Shown: positions 33,799-43,191 of the stretch, in pieces
How positions within the stretch are numbered: position 1 is the first letter of the stretch
Layout: the number at the start of each line of letters is the position of its first letter
Assembly (NCBI RefSeq): GCF_959608125.1
Contig: NZ_CAUHPG010000015.1
Coordinates: forward strand, 1-51,271
Reading direction: 5' to 3'
Source: an uncultured Slackia sp.
GTDB lineage: Bacteria > Actinomycetota > Coriobacteriia > Coriobacteriales > Eggerthellaceae
DNA length: 51,271 bases
The notes under the pieces: generated by a model
The model's database searches: none
The model's input: only the letters and a program-made list of their open reading frames with translations
Told to the model about the DNA's origin: nothing
Made by a program: the position numbers and the translations under genes

Positions 33799-35671
33799 GG
33801 CGCACCTCCTGGGTCTGGATCTCGGTGTTCAGGCCCATGCACACGCCACAGGCGGAGCAGTGGTCGAACGTGCAATCGGGCGTGGTCTTCTCCGCCTGGG
33901 CAAGTCTGCGTTCGCGCTGAAGGAACTTGACGAACAGGCCCGCGGAAAGATGGGACCAAGGCGGAATGTAATCGGTGTCATACGTTGCCTGGGCGACGCC
34001 TTCCATGCTCACGCCGCATTCCTCGCACGCCTTCTTCCAGGTATCGAGCGAGAAATGCTCGGTCCATGCGTCGAAGCGGGCGCCCGAACGCCATGCGGCC
34101 TCGACCACTTCGGCCACCTCGCGGCCGCCGCGGCTCATCATGGCCTCGACGAGCGACACGTCGGGTTCGTGCCAGTGCACGTCGACGGCGCGATATTTCA
34201 CGGAGCGGCGCAGCAAGTCGATGCGACGCTTCGCCTCTTCGGGCGCGATCTGCCCATCCCACTGGAACGGCGTCTGGGACTTGGGCACGAACAGGGCGCA
34301 CGAAATGCTCACGCGCACGTTGCCGCGCTGGTTTTCAGGAACAGCCTTCTTCGCGCGGTCGTAAGCGCGCTGGGCGAGGCTCGCGATGCCCTTGATATCG
34401 TCGTCGGTCTCGGTGGGAAGGCCGATCATGAAATACAGCTTGCAACGGCGCCAGCCTGCCGCGAACGCCGCGTCGATCGCGTCGAACAGGTCGTCTTCGG
34501 TGACGCCCTTGTTGATCACGTCGCGCAGACGCTGGGTGCCGGCCTCGGGCGCGAACGTCAGGCCGCCGCGCTTGCCGCCCGCCACGAGCTCGGCCATCTC
34601 GACGCCGAACGAGTCGAGGCGCTGGCTGGGAATGGACACCGAGATGCCCTTGCCCTCGAGCGCGCGATTAAGCCTGCGCAGGATTTGCTCGATCTGGCTG
34701 TGGTCGGTCGACGAAAGCGAAGTCAGGCTCACTTCGTCATAACCCGTCTCGGCCAGGCCGCAACAGACTGCCGACACGATATTGTCGGCCGAACGCTCGC
34801 GCACGGGACGATACATCATGCCCGCCTGGCAGAATCGACAGCCGCGCGTGCAGCCGCGCAGCACTTCGACGTTGAATCGGTCGTGAATGACCTCGGTATA
34901 CGGCACGATCATGGGCTCGTAGGCGTCAGAATCGGCGAAACCGTCCCAAAGGCGCTTCTCGATCACGGCAGGCACGTCCTCGTAGCGAGGAACCGCCCAG
35001 GTGCCGCGCTCCTGCGCCGCAGCCTCGTCGAGCGTGTCATAAAGCGAAGGAACGTAGACGCCGTGCATGTGGGACATGGCGCGCAGCATCTCGGCGCGCG
35101 AGGCGCCCTCGGCCTTCATGCCGCGATGCAGCTCCAAAAGCTCGGGAAGCATCTCCTCGCCCTCGCCGAGCATGATCGCGTCGAAAAACGGCGCATACGG
35201 CTCGGCGTTGAACGCGCACGGGCCGCCGGCGAATACCATGGGATCGTCTTCTCCACGGTCTTCGGCGCGCAGCGCGATGCCGGACAAATCGAGGAATTCG
35301 AGCACGTTGGTGGCTGCGAGCTCGTGCGGAAGCGTGATACCGACGGCATCGAACTCGGCAATCGGAGCGCAACTTTCCAGCGAGAACGCAGGGATGCCCT
35401 CTTTCCTCATGAGGTCGCACATGTCGGCGGCGGGCAAAAACGCGCGTTCGGCCGCCATGCCCTCCACGGCATTGACGCAGTTGCACAGGATGCGCACCGC
35501 CTGATTGGCCTGCCCGAGCTCGTAGGTGTCGGGATAGGTCATGCAGAAACGATACGGGGCCTCGGGTTTATACGTGCAGCCCCATTCGTGGTTCAGATAA
35601 CGGGCAGGACGTTCGATCGAACGGCCAGCCTGGCGCAAAAGCCCCTCGATGCGGGGCCAGAGGTCGGTCAT
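33791..35671 (-). CDS. radical SAM protein with B12-binding-like domain, TIGR03960 family
   Basis: A 626-residue protein. The N-terminal half follows the TIGR03960 pattern: the opening LLRQAGRSIERPARYLNHEWG, a cobalamin-binding-like Rossmann region with FAGGPCAFNAEPYAPFFD, and the GEGEE motif. The radical SAM cluster is GCTRGCRFCQAGM, the C-x3-C-x2-C triad, near residue 265. A second cysteine group closes the protein (CTFDHCSACGVC). ATG 35671 follows AGGAATT and fits the family; an earlier in-frame start lacks support. It is translationally coupled to the DUF2344 gene. The reaction is unknown; modification of an RNA or protein substrate is presumed for the family. Confidence 0.92.
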   Translation of the reverse strand: MTDLWPRIEGLLRQAGRSIERPARYLNHEWGCTYKPEAPYRFCMTYPDTYELGQANQAVRILCNCVNAVEGMAAERAFLPAADMCDLMRKEGIPAFSLESCAPIAEFDAVGITLPHELAATNVLEFLDLSGIALRAEDRGEDDPMVFAGGPCAFNAEPYAPFFDAIMLGEGEEMLPELLELHRGMKAEGASRAEMLRAMSHMHGVYVPSLYDTLDEAAAQERGTWAVPRYEDVPAVIEKRLWDGFADSDAYEPMIVPYTEVIHDRFNVEVLRGCTRGCRFCQAGMMYRPVRERSADNIVSAVCCGLAETGYDEVSLTSLSSTDHSQIEQILRRLNRALEGKGISVSIPSQRLDSFGVEMAELVAGGKRGGLTFAPEAGTQRLRDVINKGVTEDDLFDAIDAAFAAGWRRCKLYFMIGLPTETDDDIKGIASLAQRAYDRAKKAVPENQRGNVRVSISCALFVPKSQTPFQWDGQIAPEEAKRRIDLLRRSVKYRAVDVHWHEPDVSLVEAMMSRGGREVAEVVEAAWRSGARFDAWTEHFSLDTWKKACEECGVSMEGVAQATYDTDYIPPWSHLSAGLFVKFLQRERRLAQAEKTTPDCTFDHCSACGVCMGLNTEIQTQEVRHG

Positions 35672-35711
35672 GGAAATTCCTGTCTGTCGTTTCGTACAAA
35701 GCCGCGGGCGC

Positions 35712-36917
35712 CTAGCGCGCGACGCGGTCGTTGGCCTGCTTGACGGCGCCAGCCGCCGAACGGACGACGCTGCGAGCGCAAGCGAACGCTTTCGAAGGGA
35801 CTTCGCGTACGGCCTCTTTGGCCTTCGATGCGGCCGCGTCGCGCGCCTGCCTTCCCATTTCGGCCGCGGCCTCTTTGGCCACCTGCCCGGTACGCGTGGA
35901 TGCGGCCGCGTCCTGGACGGCGCGGCGCGCGTCGTCGACGACGCCGGCGATGCCCGCCATGGTGCCGCCATGCTCGAAATACTCTATCGCGGCCCAGCCC
36001 ATGGCGCTCGTGCCGGCGTAGCCGATGCCGGCCTTGATCGCCCAGCCCAGCGCAGGCACCACGCCGACCGCCTGACGCGCGACGGCGCGGCATGCGAATC
36101 CGCCGCCCACGACGACAGCAAGCTCTTTAACGCGCTCGGCGCTCAGCGGCTGGCCGTAGGCCGCCGCGATTTGCAGGACCATCTTGGCCTGATTGAGCGT
36201 CATAATCGGCAGGTCGGCGCCCGGGATGAACACGACGAAACCGATGCCCGCGTTCTGAACGGACGTTGCGCGCACCGCCTCGACCGAAAGCGGCTTACGC
36301 ACGAAATCGAACGCCTGGGCGAACGCGAGGCGCTTGGTCCGAAACGCAGCCACCACCCACTCGCCCATCTTGCGAGAAAGCTCGTCTGAGAATTCCTGCG
36401 TCAGAGGAACGGGCTCGAGGGCGAACGGATCGCTCGGATCGAAGGCGGAATAAACGCCTTCGGAATCGGCATCGTCTTTGGCGATATCGATCGGCTCGGA
36501 CAGCATCACGATGCTGCCGTCCTTGATTTCGGGCGCGATCAGGTCGCCTTCGGGAATGGCGAAACCGCGCTCGCGCGCCGCGGCGTCGACCAGCTCGGGA
36601 AGCGTGGTGACCACCATGACGGGAATGCCCGCCTCACGCACGCGCTCCGCAATCAGACCCACCTCAGGCGTGACGCCGGCGGCGATCACCGCCATGTCGC
36701 TTCGCGGGTCGAAGACCGCGGAGACGTCGGAGAAATAGTTCACCGACACGCGGGCCTGCGGCGACGCGCTTGCGAACGACGAGCGCACGAAAGCGGCCAA
36801 ATCGGCAGGTGCGGTGTCGTCGAGCATCACCGAGACGCACAGCGGCACCGAGCGCGCGGCATCGACGTCGGTCGCCTCCTGAAACACCGCCATGATATCG
36901 ATAGGTATCTTCTTCAT
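35712..36917 (-). CDS. DUF697 domain protein
   Basis: A 401-residue protein of the DUF697 family. The N-terminal 190 residues are alpha/beta and resemble a nucleotide-binding-like sensor fold without a clear P-loop (SDMAVIAAGVTPEVGLIAERVREAGIP). The DUF697 domain follows at about 215-330, with two long hydrophobic segments (AVVVGGGFACRAVARQAVGVVPALGWAI), and an alanine-rich amphipathic tail (KEAAAEMGRQARDAAASKAKEAVREV). GAAGGGGAG precedes the ATG. It lies between rodA and the radical SAM gene on the same strand; a role at the membrane is plausible, and a link with cell-shape genes rests on position only. Confidence 0.82.
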   Translation of the reverse strand: MKKIPIDIMAVFQEATDVDAARSVPLCVSVMLDDTAPADLAAFVRSSFASASPQARVSVNYFSDVSAVFDPRSDMAVIAAGVTPEVGLIAERVREAGIPVMVVTTLPELVDAAARERGFAIPEGDLIAPEIKDGSIVMLSEPIDIAKDDADSEGVYSAFDPSDPFALEPVPLTQEFSDELSRKMGEWVVAAFRTKRLAFAQAFDFVRKPLSVEAVRATSVQNAGIGFVVFIPGADLPIMTLNQAKMVLQIAAAYGQPLSAERVKELAVVVGGGFACRAVARQAVGVVPALGWAIKAGIGYAGTSAMGWAAIEYFEHGGTMAGIAGVVDDARRAVQDAAASTRTGQVAKEAAAEMGRQARDAAASKAKEAVREVPSKAFACARSVVRSAAGAVKQANDRVAR

Positions 36918-37039
36918 GGGAATCTCCCCTTCGAACGATCGGTTCGGACGGAGCGCGCATCGACACGCTGCATTCCGCCATTCGATTCACCTTACCACGC
37001 CCGCCTCGCAGGCGTGCGTTTATCGACCGCTTCTCCGCA

Positions 37040-38239
37040 TCATCGGTGCGCATAGACCGAGCCGATCAGGCCGAGCAACGAGAAATTGACCAGCATGAAC
37101 GACGAGCCGTAGCTCATGAACGGCAACGGGATGCCCGTGACGGGCATGAGCCCGATATTCATGCCGATGTTCTCGAGAATCTGGAACAGCCACATGCCCA
37201 CGATGCCCATCACGATCAGAGTGCCGAACAGGTCGCCGGCGTTGCGCGCGATGCGGATGCACGAAAGCACGAGCGCCAGGTACAGGCCGAGCAACAGAAG
37301 CGCGCCCACAAAGCCGAACTGCTCGGCAAGCACGCAGAAGATGAAGTCGGTCGGCGCCTCGGGAACGAAGCCTAGGCTTGATTGCGACGCATTGAGCAGG
37401 CCCTTGCCGAAAAATCCTCCCGAACCGATCGCGATCATGGCCTGGTTGAGGTTATAGCCCGCGCCCGACGTGTCGGCGCCCGGGTCCAAAAAGACCAGAA
37501 GGCGATTGCGCTGGTACTGCTTGAGCAGCTTGTATTCGCCCGTGGCATTTTTGAATACCTCGTCGACGGCGAACACCGCGGCCACCGCGGCGACCAACGC
37601 GCCCAACGTAATCAGCAGATACTTCAAACGTGCACCGCCCATGACGAGCGTCACGCCGCCGATGAACAGATAGACCAGGCCGGTTCCCAAGTCGGGTTGG
37701 GTCATGATGCAAGCGAAAGGAATGAGGATGTAGCCGAGAGCCTTCAAATACTCGCGCGGGTCGTCGAGGTTGCCGCCATAGCGCGCGAGCACGCTCGCAT
37801 CGAGCAGGATCACCGTTATCTTGGCGAACTCGCCAGGCTGCAGCTGCATGCCGACGTTGATCCAGCTCTGTGCGCCTTTCGCCTCGACGCCGATGATCGG
37901 CAGATGGGGCGAAAGGATCAGCACCACGTTCACGATCAAGAGCAACGTGGTATAGCCCGCAAGCTGGCGGTAGTCGATCGAATAGAAGACCATCATAGCC
38001 ACCACGCCCAGGCCCACGCCCATCAGCTGGCGCGTGAACGAGTAATCCTCGTTGCCCTGGACCGCCGACCACACCACCAGAAGGCCGTAGGCGATCAGGC
38101 AGAGCGCCACGGCGACGAGGGATTTGGGAATGGCGTCGATGAAACCGCGCTTGCGTCGCGTCGCGCCGTCGGGAGAACCCGACCCGACGACGCCGCCTTC
38201 GGGCATGCGAACACGATCGATCTCGTTGAATCCGGCCAT
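37040..38239 (-). CDS. rodA: rod shape-determining protein RodA (SEDS glycosyltransferase)
   Basis: A 399-residue polytopic membrane protein of the SEDS family that polymerises lipid II with its PBP2 partner. Ten or so hydrophobic helices; family motifs are KGAQSWINVG, LQPGEFAKI, MTQPDLGTGLVYL and, near the end, GIPLPFMSYGSS. Length is typical. ATG 38239 is used because AGGAAGGG precedes it and it starts just after the mrdA stop. Co-transcribed with mrdA and the mre genes. Confidence 0.94.
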   Translation of the reverse strand: MAGFNEIDRVRMPEGGVVGSGSPDGATRRKRGFIDAIPKSLVAVALCLIAYGLLVVWSAVQGNEDYSFTRQLMGVGLGVVAMMVFYSIDYRQLAGYTTLLLIVNVVLILSPHLPIIGVEAKGAQSWINVGMQLQPGEFAKITVILLDASVLARYGGNLDDPREYLKALGYILIPFACIMTQPDLGTGLVYLFIGGVTLVMGGARLKYLLITLGALVAAVAAVFAVDEVFKNATGEYKLLKQYQRNRLLVFLDPGADTSGAGYNLNQAMIAIGSGGFFGKGLLNASQSSLGFVPEAPTDFIFCVLAEQFGFVGALLLLGLYLALVLSCIRIARNAGDLFGTLIVMGIVGMWLFQILENIGMNIGLMPVTGIPLPFMSYGSSFMLVNFSLLGLIGSVYAHR

Positions 38240-38240
38240 G

Positions 38241-40364
38241 CTAGTCGACCCTTCCTGCGCCCGTGCCGTGATACTCAACGGACTGCGTGATCTCTTCCGT
38301 GGGCGTGAGCTCTTTGTCGAGGGCGCCCTGACCGAGCTTCACGCACCCGTCCATGACTTTGGCCGCGATAGGCGCCGCAGCGGTCGCGCCGGCGCCGCCT
38401 TCGGTGATGACGCACGTCACGACGTATTTCGGATTATCGTAAGGCGCATACATCGCGAACCACGCATATCCGTCATGCTCGGCCCATTCGCCCGTACCCG
38501 TCTTGCAGGCGCATTCGTAGTCGTACTGCGACAGCAGATTGGGAATGGAGGCGTCCTCTTCGGCCACGCCGCGCAACGCATCGCGCACCGTCTCGAGCTC
38601 GGCCTTGCGCACGTCGGGCTCGCCCGTGAACTCAGGTTCGTGGCCTACGACCTTTTCACCGCTGGAATTGCGTACCTCTTTGAGAAGATTCGGCTTGGGC
38701 AGCTTGCCCGTGGCGACGCCCGCGTAACCCACGGCCATCTGCAGAGGCGTGACGATGACATTGCCCTGGCCGATCACCATGTTGGACATATCGCCCGGCT
38801 GCCACTGTCCCTGCTCGGGGGCGTTTTCCCAGTTCTTGGCCTTCCATTCGGGGGTAGGAACCACGCCCTCGCCCTCGCCCTCCAGCTCGATGCCCGTCTT
38901 CTTGCCGAAGCCGAATTCCTTGACGTAATTAGCCATGGCATCCATGCCCAACGTCGGAGCCGCGTTGTAGAAATCCTTCGCGATCTCGTAGAACACCGTA
39001 TCGCACGAGATGACCATGGCCTGGCGAAACGATATGGGGCCGTGGCCGTCGAGTTTCCAACAATTCTGGCCGTACGCCTCGCCGAAACCTGTCCATCTAC
39101 CGGTGCAGTTCCACGAACGAGCGGAATCGGCGAATCCGTAATGCAGGCCGGCCATGCCGGTGAACGCCTTGAAGGTCGATGCAGCGGGATACTGGCCGGC
39201 GATGCAGCGATTGAGCAACGGCGAACCCGACGATTCCTTGTCGTTGTAGCGATCCCAGTCGTCCTGCGACACGCCTCCGACGAAATGCGTCGGGTCGAAC
39301 GGCGGGAAGCTCGCCATGGCGATCACGTCGCCGGTATCGACCTCCATGGCCACGACCGCGCCCGACGTGCCCGTGCCTCCGCCGATCACGCCGTTCGGAG
39401 CGATCAGGGACTGCAGCTCCTCTTCGGCGATCTTTTGCACCTTGGCGGAAATGGTGAGATACAGGTCGCTGCCCTGGGCGGGCGGCGTTTCGCTGCGCAC
39501 CTCGTGCACGGTGCCGTCGACGTCGGAGACGACGACCTTCGCGCCGTGCGAACCGAACAGGTAGCCGTCGTAAGTCAGCTCGACGCCCGACTGGCCCACT
39601 TCATCGCCGCTCTGGTAGTCGCGACCGGCAGGAATGGCGCCCAACTGGGCGTCGGTCACCGTGCCGGTGTAGCCGAGAACCTGACCGGCCAGGCCTTTGT
39701 AGGGATAGACGCGCTTGGAGCGCCTCTGCACGCTGACGCCGGGGAACGCCTCGGGATGCTCGGCGATGAACGCGACATCGCGCGCCTTCGCATCCGAAGA
39801 CACCTCGCGCTGCGCCTGAGCACCGCCGCTGGTATCCAGAATGCGCTGCCTGACCACGGCGTAGGGAACGCCGGTCAAGGCCGACAGGCGCATAAGGACG
39901 CTGCGGTCCTGCGCCACCTCGGCATCGGCCACGATCGCAGGCGTGATCTTGTTGTCGACCAAGACGATGCCCTCGCTATCGTAGATGCGGCCACGGGCGG
40001 CGGGCGTCTTGATGGTGGTGAGCTGGTTTTCGTCGGATTTGGCACGATACTCGCTCGAGGAGAGCACCTGCATGCTCCACAGCTTGACCGACAGGCTGCC
40101 GAAGATACCTGCTATCAGCACGCCGAGCGCGGTGTAGCGCGGCCTGAGGCGGTCCTTCAACGGACTGTTCGAGCTTTGATGGGCTCCTGCGGAGGCGGCC
40201 ATCGATTCGCCCTTATGCACACGCAGCGGTTCGGCCGAACCGATCGAAGAGACCGATTTGGCCACCGAAGAGCCGGGCTTCACCGAACGAGATCGATAAT
40301 AGATGACCAGCGCGGCGCCCGATATGACCAGGATGACGATGGCCGTGATGATCGCCGTTACCAT
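38241..40364 (-). CDS. mrdA: penicillin-binding protein 2 (elongasome transpeptidase)
   Basis: A 707-residue class B PBP. The transpeptidase motifs are STFK (Ser396, Lys399), SCD (453-455, a common PBP2 variant of SxN) and KTGT (from Lys621). The pedestal domain includes PAARGRIYDSEG. Unusually there are two N-terminal hydrophobic segments: residues 5-23 (IITAIVILVISGAALVIYY) and 79-98 (ALGVLIAGIFGSLSVKLW), separated by about 55 hydrophilic residues, where PBP2 normally has one. GGAGGCGCT precedes the ATG, nine bases after mreD. Partner of RodA. Confidence 0.95.
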   Translation of the reverse strand: MVTAIITAIVILVISGAALVIYYRSRSVKPGSSVAKSVSSIGSAEPLRVHKGESMAASAGAHQSSNSPLKDRLRPRYTALGVLIAGIFGSLSVKLWSMQVLSSSEYRAKSDENQLTTIKTPAARGRIYDSEGIVLVDNKITPAIVADAEVAQDRSVLMRLSALTGVPYAVVRQRILDTSGGAQAQREVSSDAKARDVAFIAEHPEAFPGVSVQRRSKRVYPYKGLAGQVLGYTGTVTDAQLGAIPAGRDYQSGDEVGQSGVELTYDGYLFGSHGAKVVVSDVDGTVHEVRSETPPAQGSDLYLTISAKVQKIAEEELQSLIAPNGVIGGGTGTSGAVVAMEVDTGDVIAMASFPPFDPTHFVGGVSQDDWDRYNDKESSGSPLLNRCIAGQYPAASTFKAFTGMAGLHYGFADSARSWNCTGRWTGFGEAYGQNCWKLDGHGPISFRQAMVISCDTVFYEIAKDFYNAAPTLGMDAMANYVKEFGFGKKTGIELEGEGEGVVPTPEWKAKNWENAPEQGQWQPGDMSNMVIGQGNVIVTPLQMAVGYAGVATGKLPKPNLLKEVRNSSGEKVVGHEPEFTGEPDVRKAELETVRDALRGVAEEDASIPNLLSQYDYECACKTGTGEWAEHDGYAWFAMYAPYDNPKYVVTCVITEGGAGATAAAPIAAKVMDGCVKLGQGALDKELTPTEEITQSVEYHGTGAGRVD

Positions 40365-40373
40365 AGCGCCTCC

Positions 40374-40898
40374 TTAACGCAGTCGTATCGTGGAAGATTC
40401 CGGCGCCGCATGAATCGAGGCGCCGCGCGAAAACAAGGCCGAGAGCACGGGGAGCACGATTAGACAGACCGCGCAGTCGTAGAGCGCGCACGGGAGGGCG
40501 CGCATCAGCAGCGCGTCAGCCGCCGAAACATCGGTGGTGGCCACGTAAAACAGCGCGTAGCACGTCTCGACCAGAAGCGAAGACGCCATGGTAATCAGAA
40601 GCGACACCGAAAGCGTATCGTTTCCCAAGCGCATGGAAGCACGGCTCGCGCAGAAGGCAACCAGGGCCAAAAGCGCCGCCATGACGCCGGGCGTACCGCT
40701 TAACACCAGGTCGTATACCATGCCGAGAGCGAAGCCCACCGCCATCGTGGAATCAGTCGGGCGAAACATGGCTGCCACGCCGACGAACACGAGGACGAAA
40801 TCGGGCATGGCGCCGAAGATGGCGATCGAGGGCGCCAAGATGAGCTGCAATGCGAGGCTCGCCAGGCCGGCAAGGAACAAAAGCACCGAACCGCGCAT
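40374..40898 (-). CDS. mreD: rod shape-determining protein MreD
   Basis: A 174-residue membrane protein with five or six hydrophobic segments, length typical of MreD. The pattern APSIAIFGAMPDFVLVFVGVAAMFRP followed by VGFALGMVYDLVLSGTPG resembles the conserved G-x2-x-G-D-L region. It lies three bases after mreC, with GGGGGAG as ribosome site, and nine bases before mrdA. Low sequence conservation in the family means synteny carries much of the call. Confidence 0.88.
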   Translation of the reverse strand: MRGSVLLFLAGLASLALQLILAPSIAIFGAMPDFVLVFVGVAAMFRPTDSTMAVGFALGMVYDLVLSGTPGVMAALLALVAFCASRASMRLGNDTLSVSLLITMASSLLVETCYALFYVATTDVSAADALLMRALPCALYDCAVCLIVLPVLSALFSRGASIHAAPESSTIRLR

Positions 40899-40901
40899 CG
40901 G

Positions 40902-41816
40902 CTACTCCCCCACCGCCGTCGACCCCGTCGCAGAGGCGGAAGAATCGCCGTCAGACTCGTCCGTCGACTGCTCGGCGACGGACATGACCACCGTGACTTC
41001 CTCAAGCGGGTCGGCGACGGACAAAGGCGAAACGACGATCGTCCGGTCGGACGTGCCGGCAGACGCCCGAACCGCCGATACGGTGCCGAGCTCCATACCG
41101 CGGAAGTAGCTTCCACCCAGACCGGACGTCACAATGACGTCGCCTACATTCACTTCGACGGACGAATCGATGTTTTCAAGATACAGCAGGCCCTCGACCG
41201 ATCCCTTCACCACGCCCTCGGCGCGATTTCCTTGGATATAGACGGAAACGCCGCTTTGCGGGTCGTCGATCAGGCGAACCTTGCACGTCAAGGGGCTTAC
41301 CTCGACAACCTGGCCCAAAAGACCGCTCGACCCCATGACAGGAAGGCCAGGCTCGACGCCCGCGTTGGAACCCACGCCCACGGTGATCACGCGGTCCCAT
41401 GCATCCGATGCCAAACCGATGACGCGCGCCGTCACGCCCTCGACCCCGTACTGGTCGGACAAGTCAAGCAGGCCCTGGAGGCGCTGGGCTTCCTGACGGT
41501 ATTCTTCGAGCTGGATGACCTGCGACTTGAGCTTGGCGTTCTCTTCCTTGAGGGCGGTATAGGACTGATCGCTCACCGTAGCGTTTTCCACAGCGTCGCC
41601 CGCGGCCTCTTCGGCGAAGGCTACGCCCGTTCCGAGGAACTGCACCGGCGCGGCCGCCATGCCCGCGACCGACTGGACATTGTGCAGAAACCCGTTTTCA
41701 CTTTCGCGGCTATAGACAGAAGCGCACACGACGGCCATCACGAGAAGCGTGACGAGCAATGCCACGCCGCCCGGCGCCATCGACTTCTTATGGACGGTCG
41801 GCTGTTTGAATGCCAT
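40902..41816 (-). CDS. mreC: rod shape-determining protein MreC
   Basis: A 304-residue extracytoplasmic scaffold. One N-terminal membrane helix (GGVALLVTLLVMAVVCASVY), a coiled coil (SYTALKEENAKLKSQVIQLEEYRQEAQRLQGLL), then a beta-barrel region with VITVGVGSNAGVEPGLPVM and DVIVTSGLGGSYFRGMELGTV. The acidic low-complexity tail after residue 280 is unusual. ATG 41816 follows GGAGGTG. It links MreB to the cell-wall synthesis machinery. Confidence 0.94.
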   Translation of the reverse strand: MAFKQPTVHKKSMAPGGVALLVTLLVMAVVCASVYSRESENGFLHNVQSVAGMAAAPVQFLGTGVAFAEEAAGDAVENATVSDQSYTALKEENAKLKSQVIQLEEYRQEAQRLQGLLDLSDQYGVEGVTARVIGLASDAWDRVITVGVGSNAGVEPGLPVMGSSGLLGQVVEVSPLTCKVRLIDDPQSGVSVYIQGNRAEGVVKGSVEGLLYLENIDSSVEVNVGDVIVTSGLGGSYFRGMELGTVSAVRASAGTSDRTIVVSPLSVADPLEEVTVVMSVAEQSTDESDGDSSASATGSTAVGE

Positions 41817-41886
41817 ACGATGCAAACACCTCCATGAAACGAGAGCGCCGGACGCGATGTCCGGCGCGAGATAGCGATACGGCCCC

Positions 41887-42963
41887 TTATTTGGAGCGCA
41901 TAAGCGTCTGCTTGAGGGCAGACGGCGTTTCCAAAACCTTCAAACAGCCCATGGCCACATTGGTCAAGGCCGTCTCGCTCGTCCAGACGGGAATCTCGAG
42001 GCGCTGCGTGAGGAAGCGGTCGAGGCCGGAAAGCAAGCCGCCGCCTCCCGTCAGCAAGATGCCGTTGGAGATGATGTCGCTGGCGAGGTCGGGGTTGGTC
42101 TTCTTGAACGTCTCTTTGATATGGACGACCATTTCCTCGATCGGCGGCTGCAACGCGGCGCGCACATCCTCGGACTGAATCGTGACCTCGCGAGGCTGCT
42201 CGGTGACGACGTCCTGGCCGGAAATGATCATATCCTTCTCGCGGCCGTCTTCGAACGGCAGGATGGAGCCGATCTTGATCTTGATGATCTCGGCCGTGCG
42301 CTCGCCCACCTTGATGCCCAACAGGTCGCGCAGGTGCATGGCGATCGCCTCGTCCATCTTGTTGCCGGCGAGACGCAGACTGGAGCTGGTCACAATGCCG
42401 CCGAGCGAAATGACGGCGACCTCGGTGGTGCCGCCTCCGATGTCGACGACCATCGAGCCGGTCGGCTCGGTCACCGGCAAATCGGCGCCCATGGCGGCAG
42501 CCATGGGCTCTTCGATCAGGTACGCCTGGCGAGCGCCCGACTGAATCGCAGCCTCGAACACGGCTCGCTTTTCGACCGACGTCGCACCGCACGGAATGCA
42601 AATGACGATACGCGGCTTCGCCTGCCACGGATAACGACGCTCTATCGCCTTATTGATGAAGGCGGAAAGCATCGCTTCGGTGACATCGTAATCGGCGATC
42701 ACGCCGTCTCGCAGCGGATGCTCCGCCGAGAACGCGTCGGGCGTATGATTGATCATCTGCTTGGCCTCGTGGCCGACGGCGAGCACGCGGTGCGTGCTCC
42801 GCTCTATTGCAACGACGCTCGGTTCGTTCAGAACCACGCCCTGCCCCGTCACCGCGACGAGCGTGTTCGCAGTACCCAGGTCGATAGCCAGGTCAGACGA
42901 AGAGGAACCCCCGAATCCGCCGAAGCCACCGGTCAGGTTGCTTATGAAATCCATGAACGACAT
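41887..42963 (-). CDS. mreB: rod shape-determining protein MreB (bacterial actin)
   Basis: A 358-residue actin-like ATPase. Actin-fold motifs are LAIDLGTANTLV (phosphate 1), MVVDIGGGTTEVAVI (phosphate 2), and ILLTGGGGLLSGLD (adenosine). ATG 42963 follows AAAAGGACT; the frame runs further 5' without a ribosome site. The glycine-rich segment GGFGGFGGSSSS near the N-terminus is a small oddity that may help membrane contact. First gene of the mreB-mreC-mreD-mrdA-rodA operon. Confidence 0.95.
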   Translation of the reverse strand: MSFMDFISNLTGGFGGFGGSSSSDLAIDLGTANTLVAVTGQGVVLNEPSVVAIERSTHRVLAVGHEAKQMINHTPDAFSAEHPLRDGVIADYDVTEAMLSAFINKAIERRYPWQAKPRIVICIPCGATSVEKRAVFEAAIQSGARQAYLIEEPMAAAMGADLPVTEPTGSMVVDIGGGTTEVAVISLGGIVTSSSLRLAGNKMDEAIAMHLRDLLGIKVGERTAEIIKIKIGSILPFEDGREKDMIISGQDVVTEQPREVTIQSEDVRAALQPPIEEMVVHIKETFKKTNPDLASDIISNGILLTGGGGLLSGLDRFLTQRLEIPVWTSETALTNVAMGCLKVLETPSALKQTLMRSK

Positions 42964-43125
42964 AGAGAGAGTCCTTTTCCGTTTCGTTTTCTCTATCTTC
43001 AGCATGCCCCCTAAGGCATAGCCGCTATACACGACCGCCCATTTTAGCACACGAAAAATTGCGCGAACGCGATGCAGACCGCATACACATAAAGGCCGAA
43101 TCGCGAATGCCCTGAATAAAGAAAA

Positions 43126-43150
43126 ATGCCCGCACGCGAAGCACGGGCAT
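43126..43150 (-). terminator. serA terminator
   Basis: ATGCCCG (43126-43132) pairs with CGGGCAT (43144-43150); the minus-strand tail is TTTTTC. It lies 42 bases past the serA stop and before mreB. Confidence 0.8.
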
Positions 43151-43191
43151 CGTTTCCTGCGAATGGTATGCGAGGGCCTTCTCCTGCGCGG

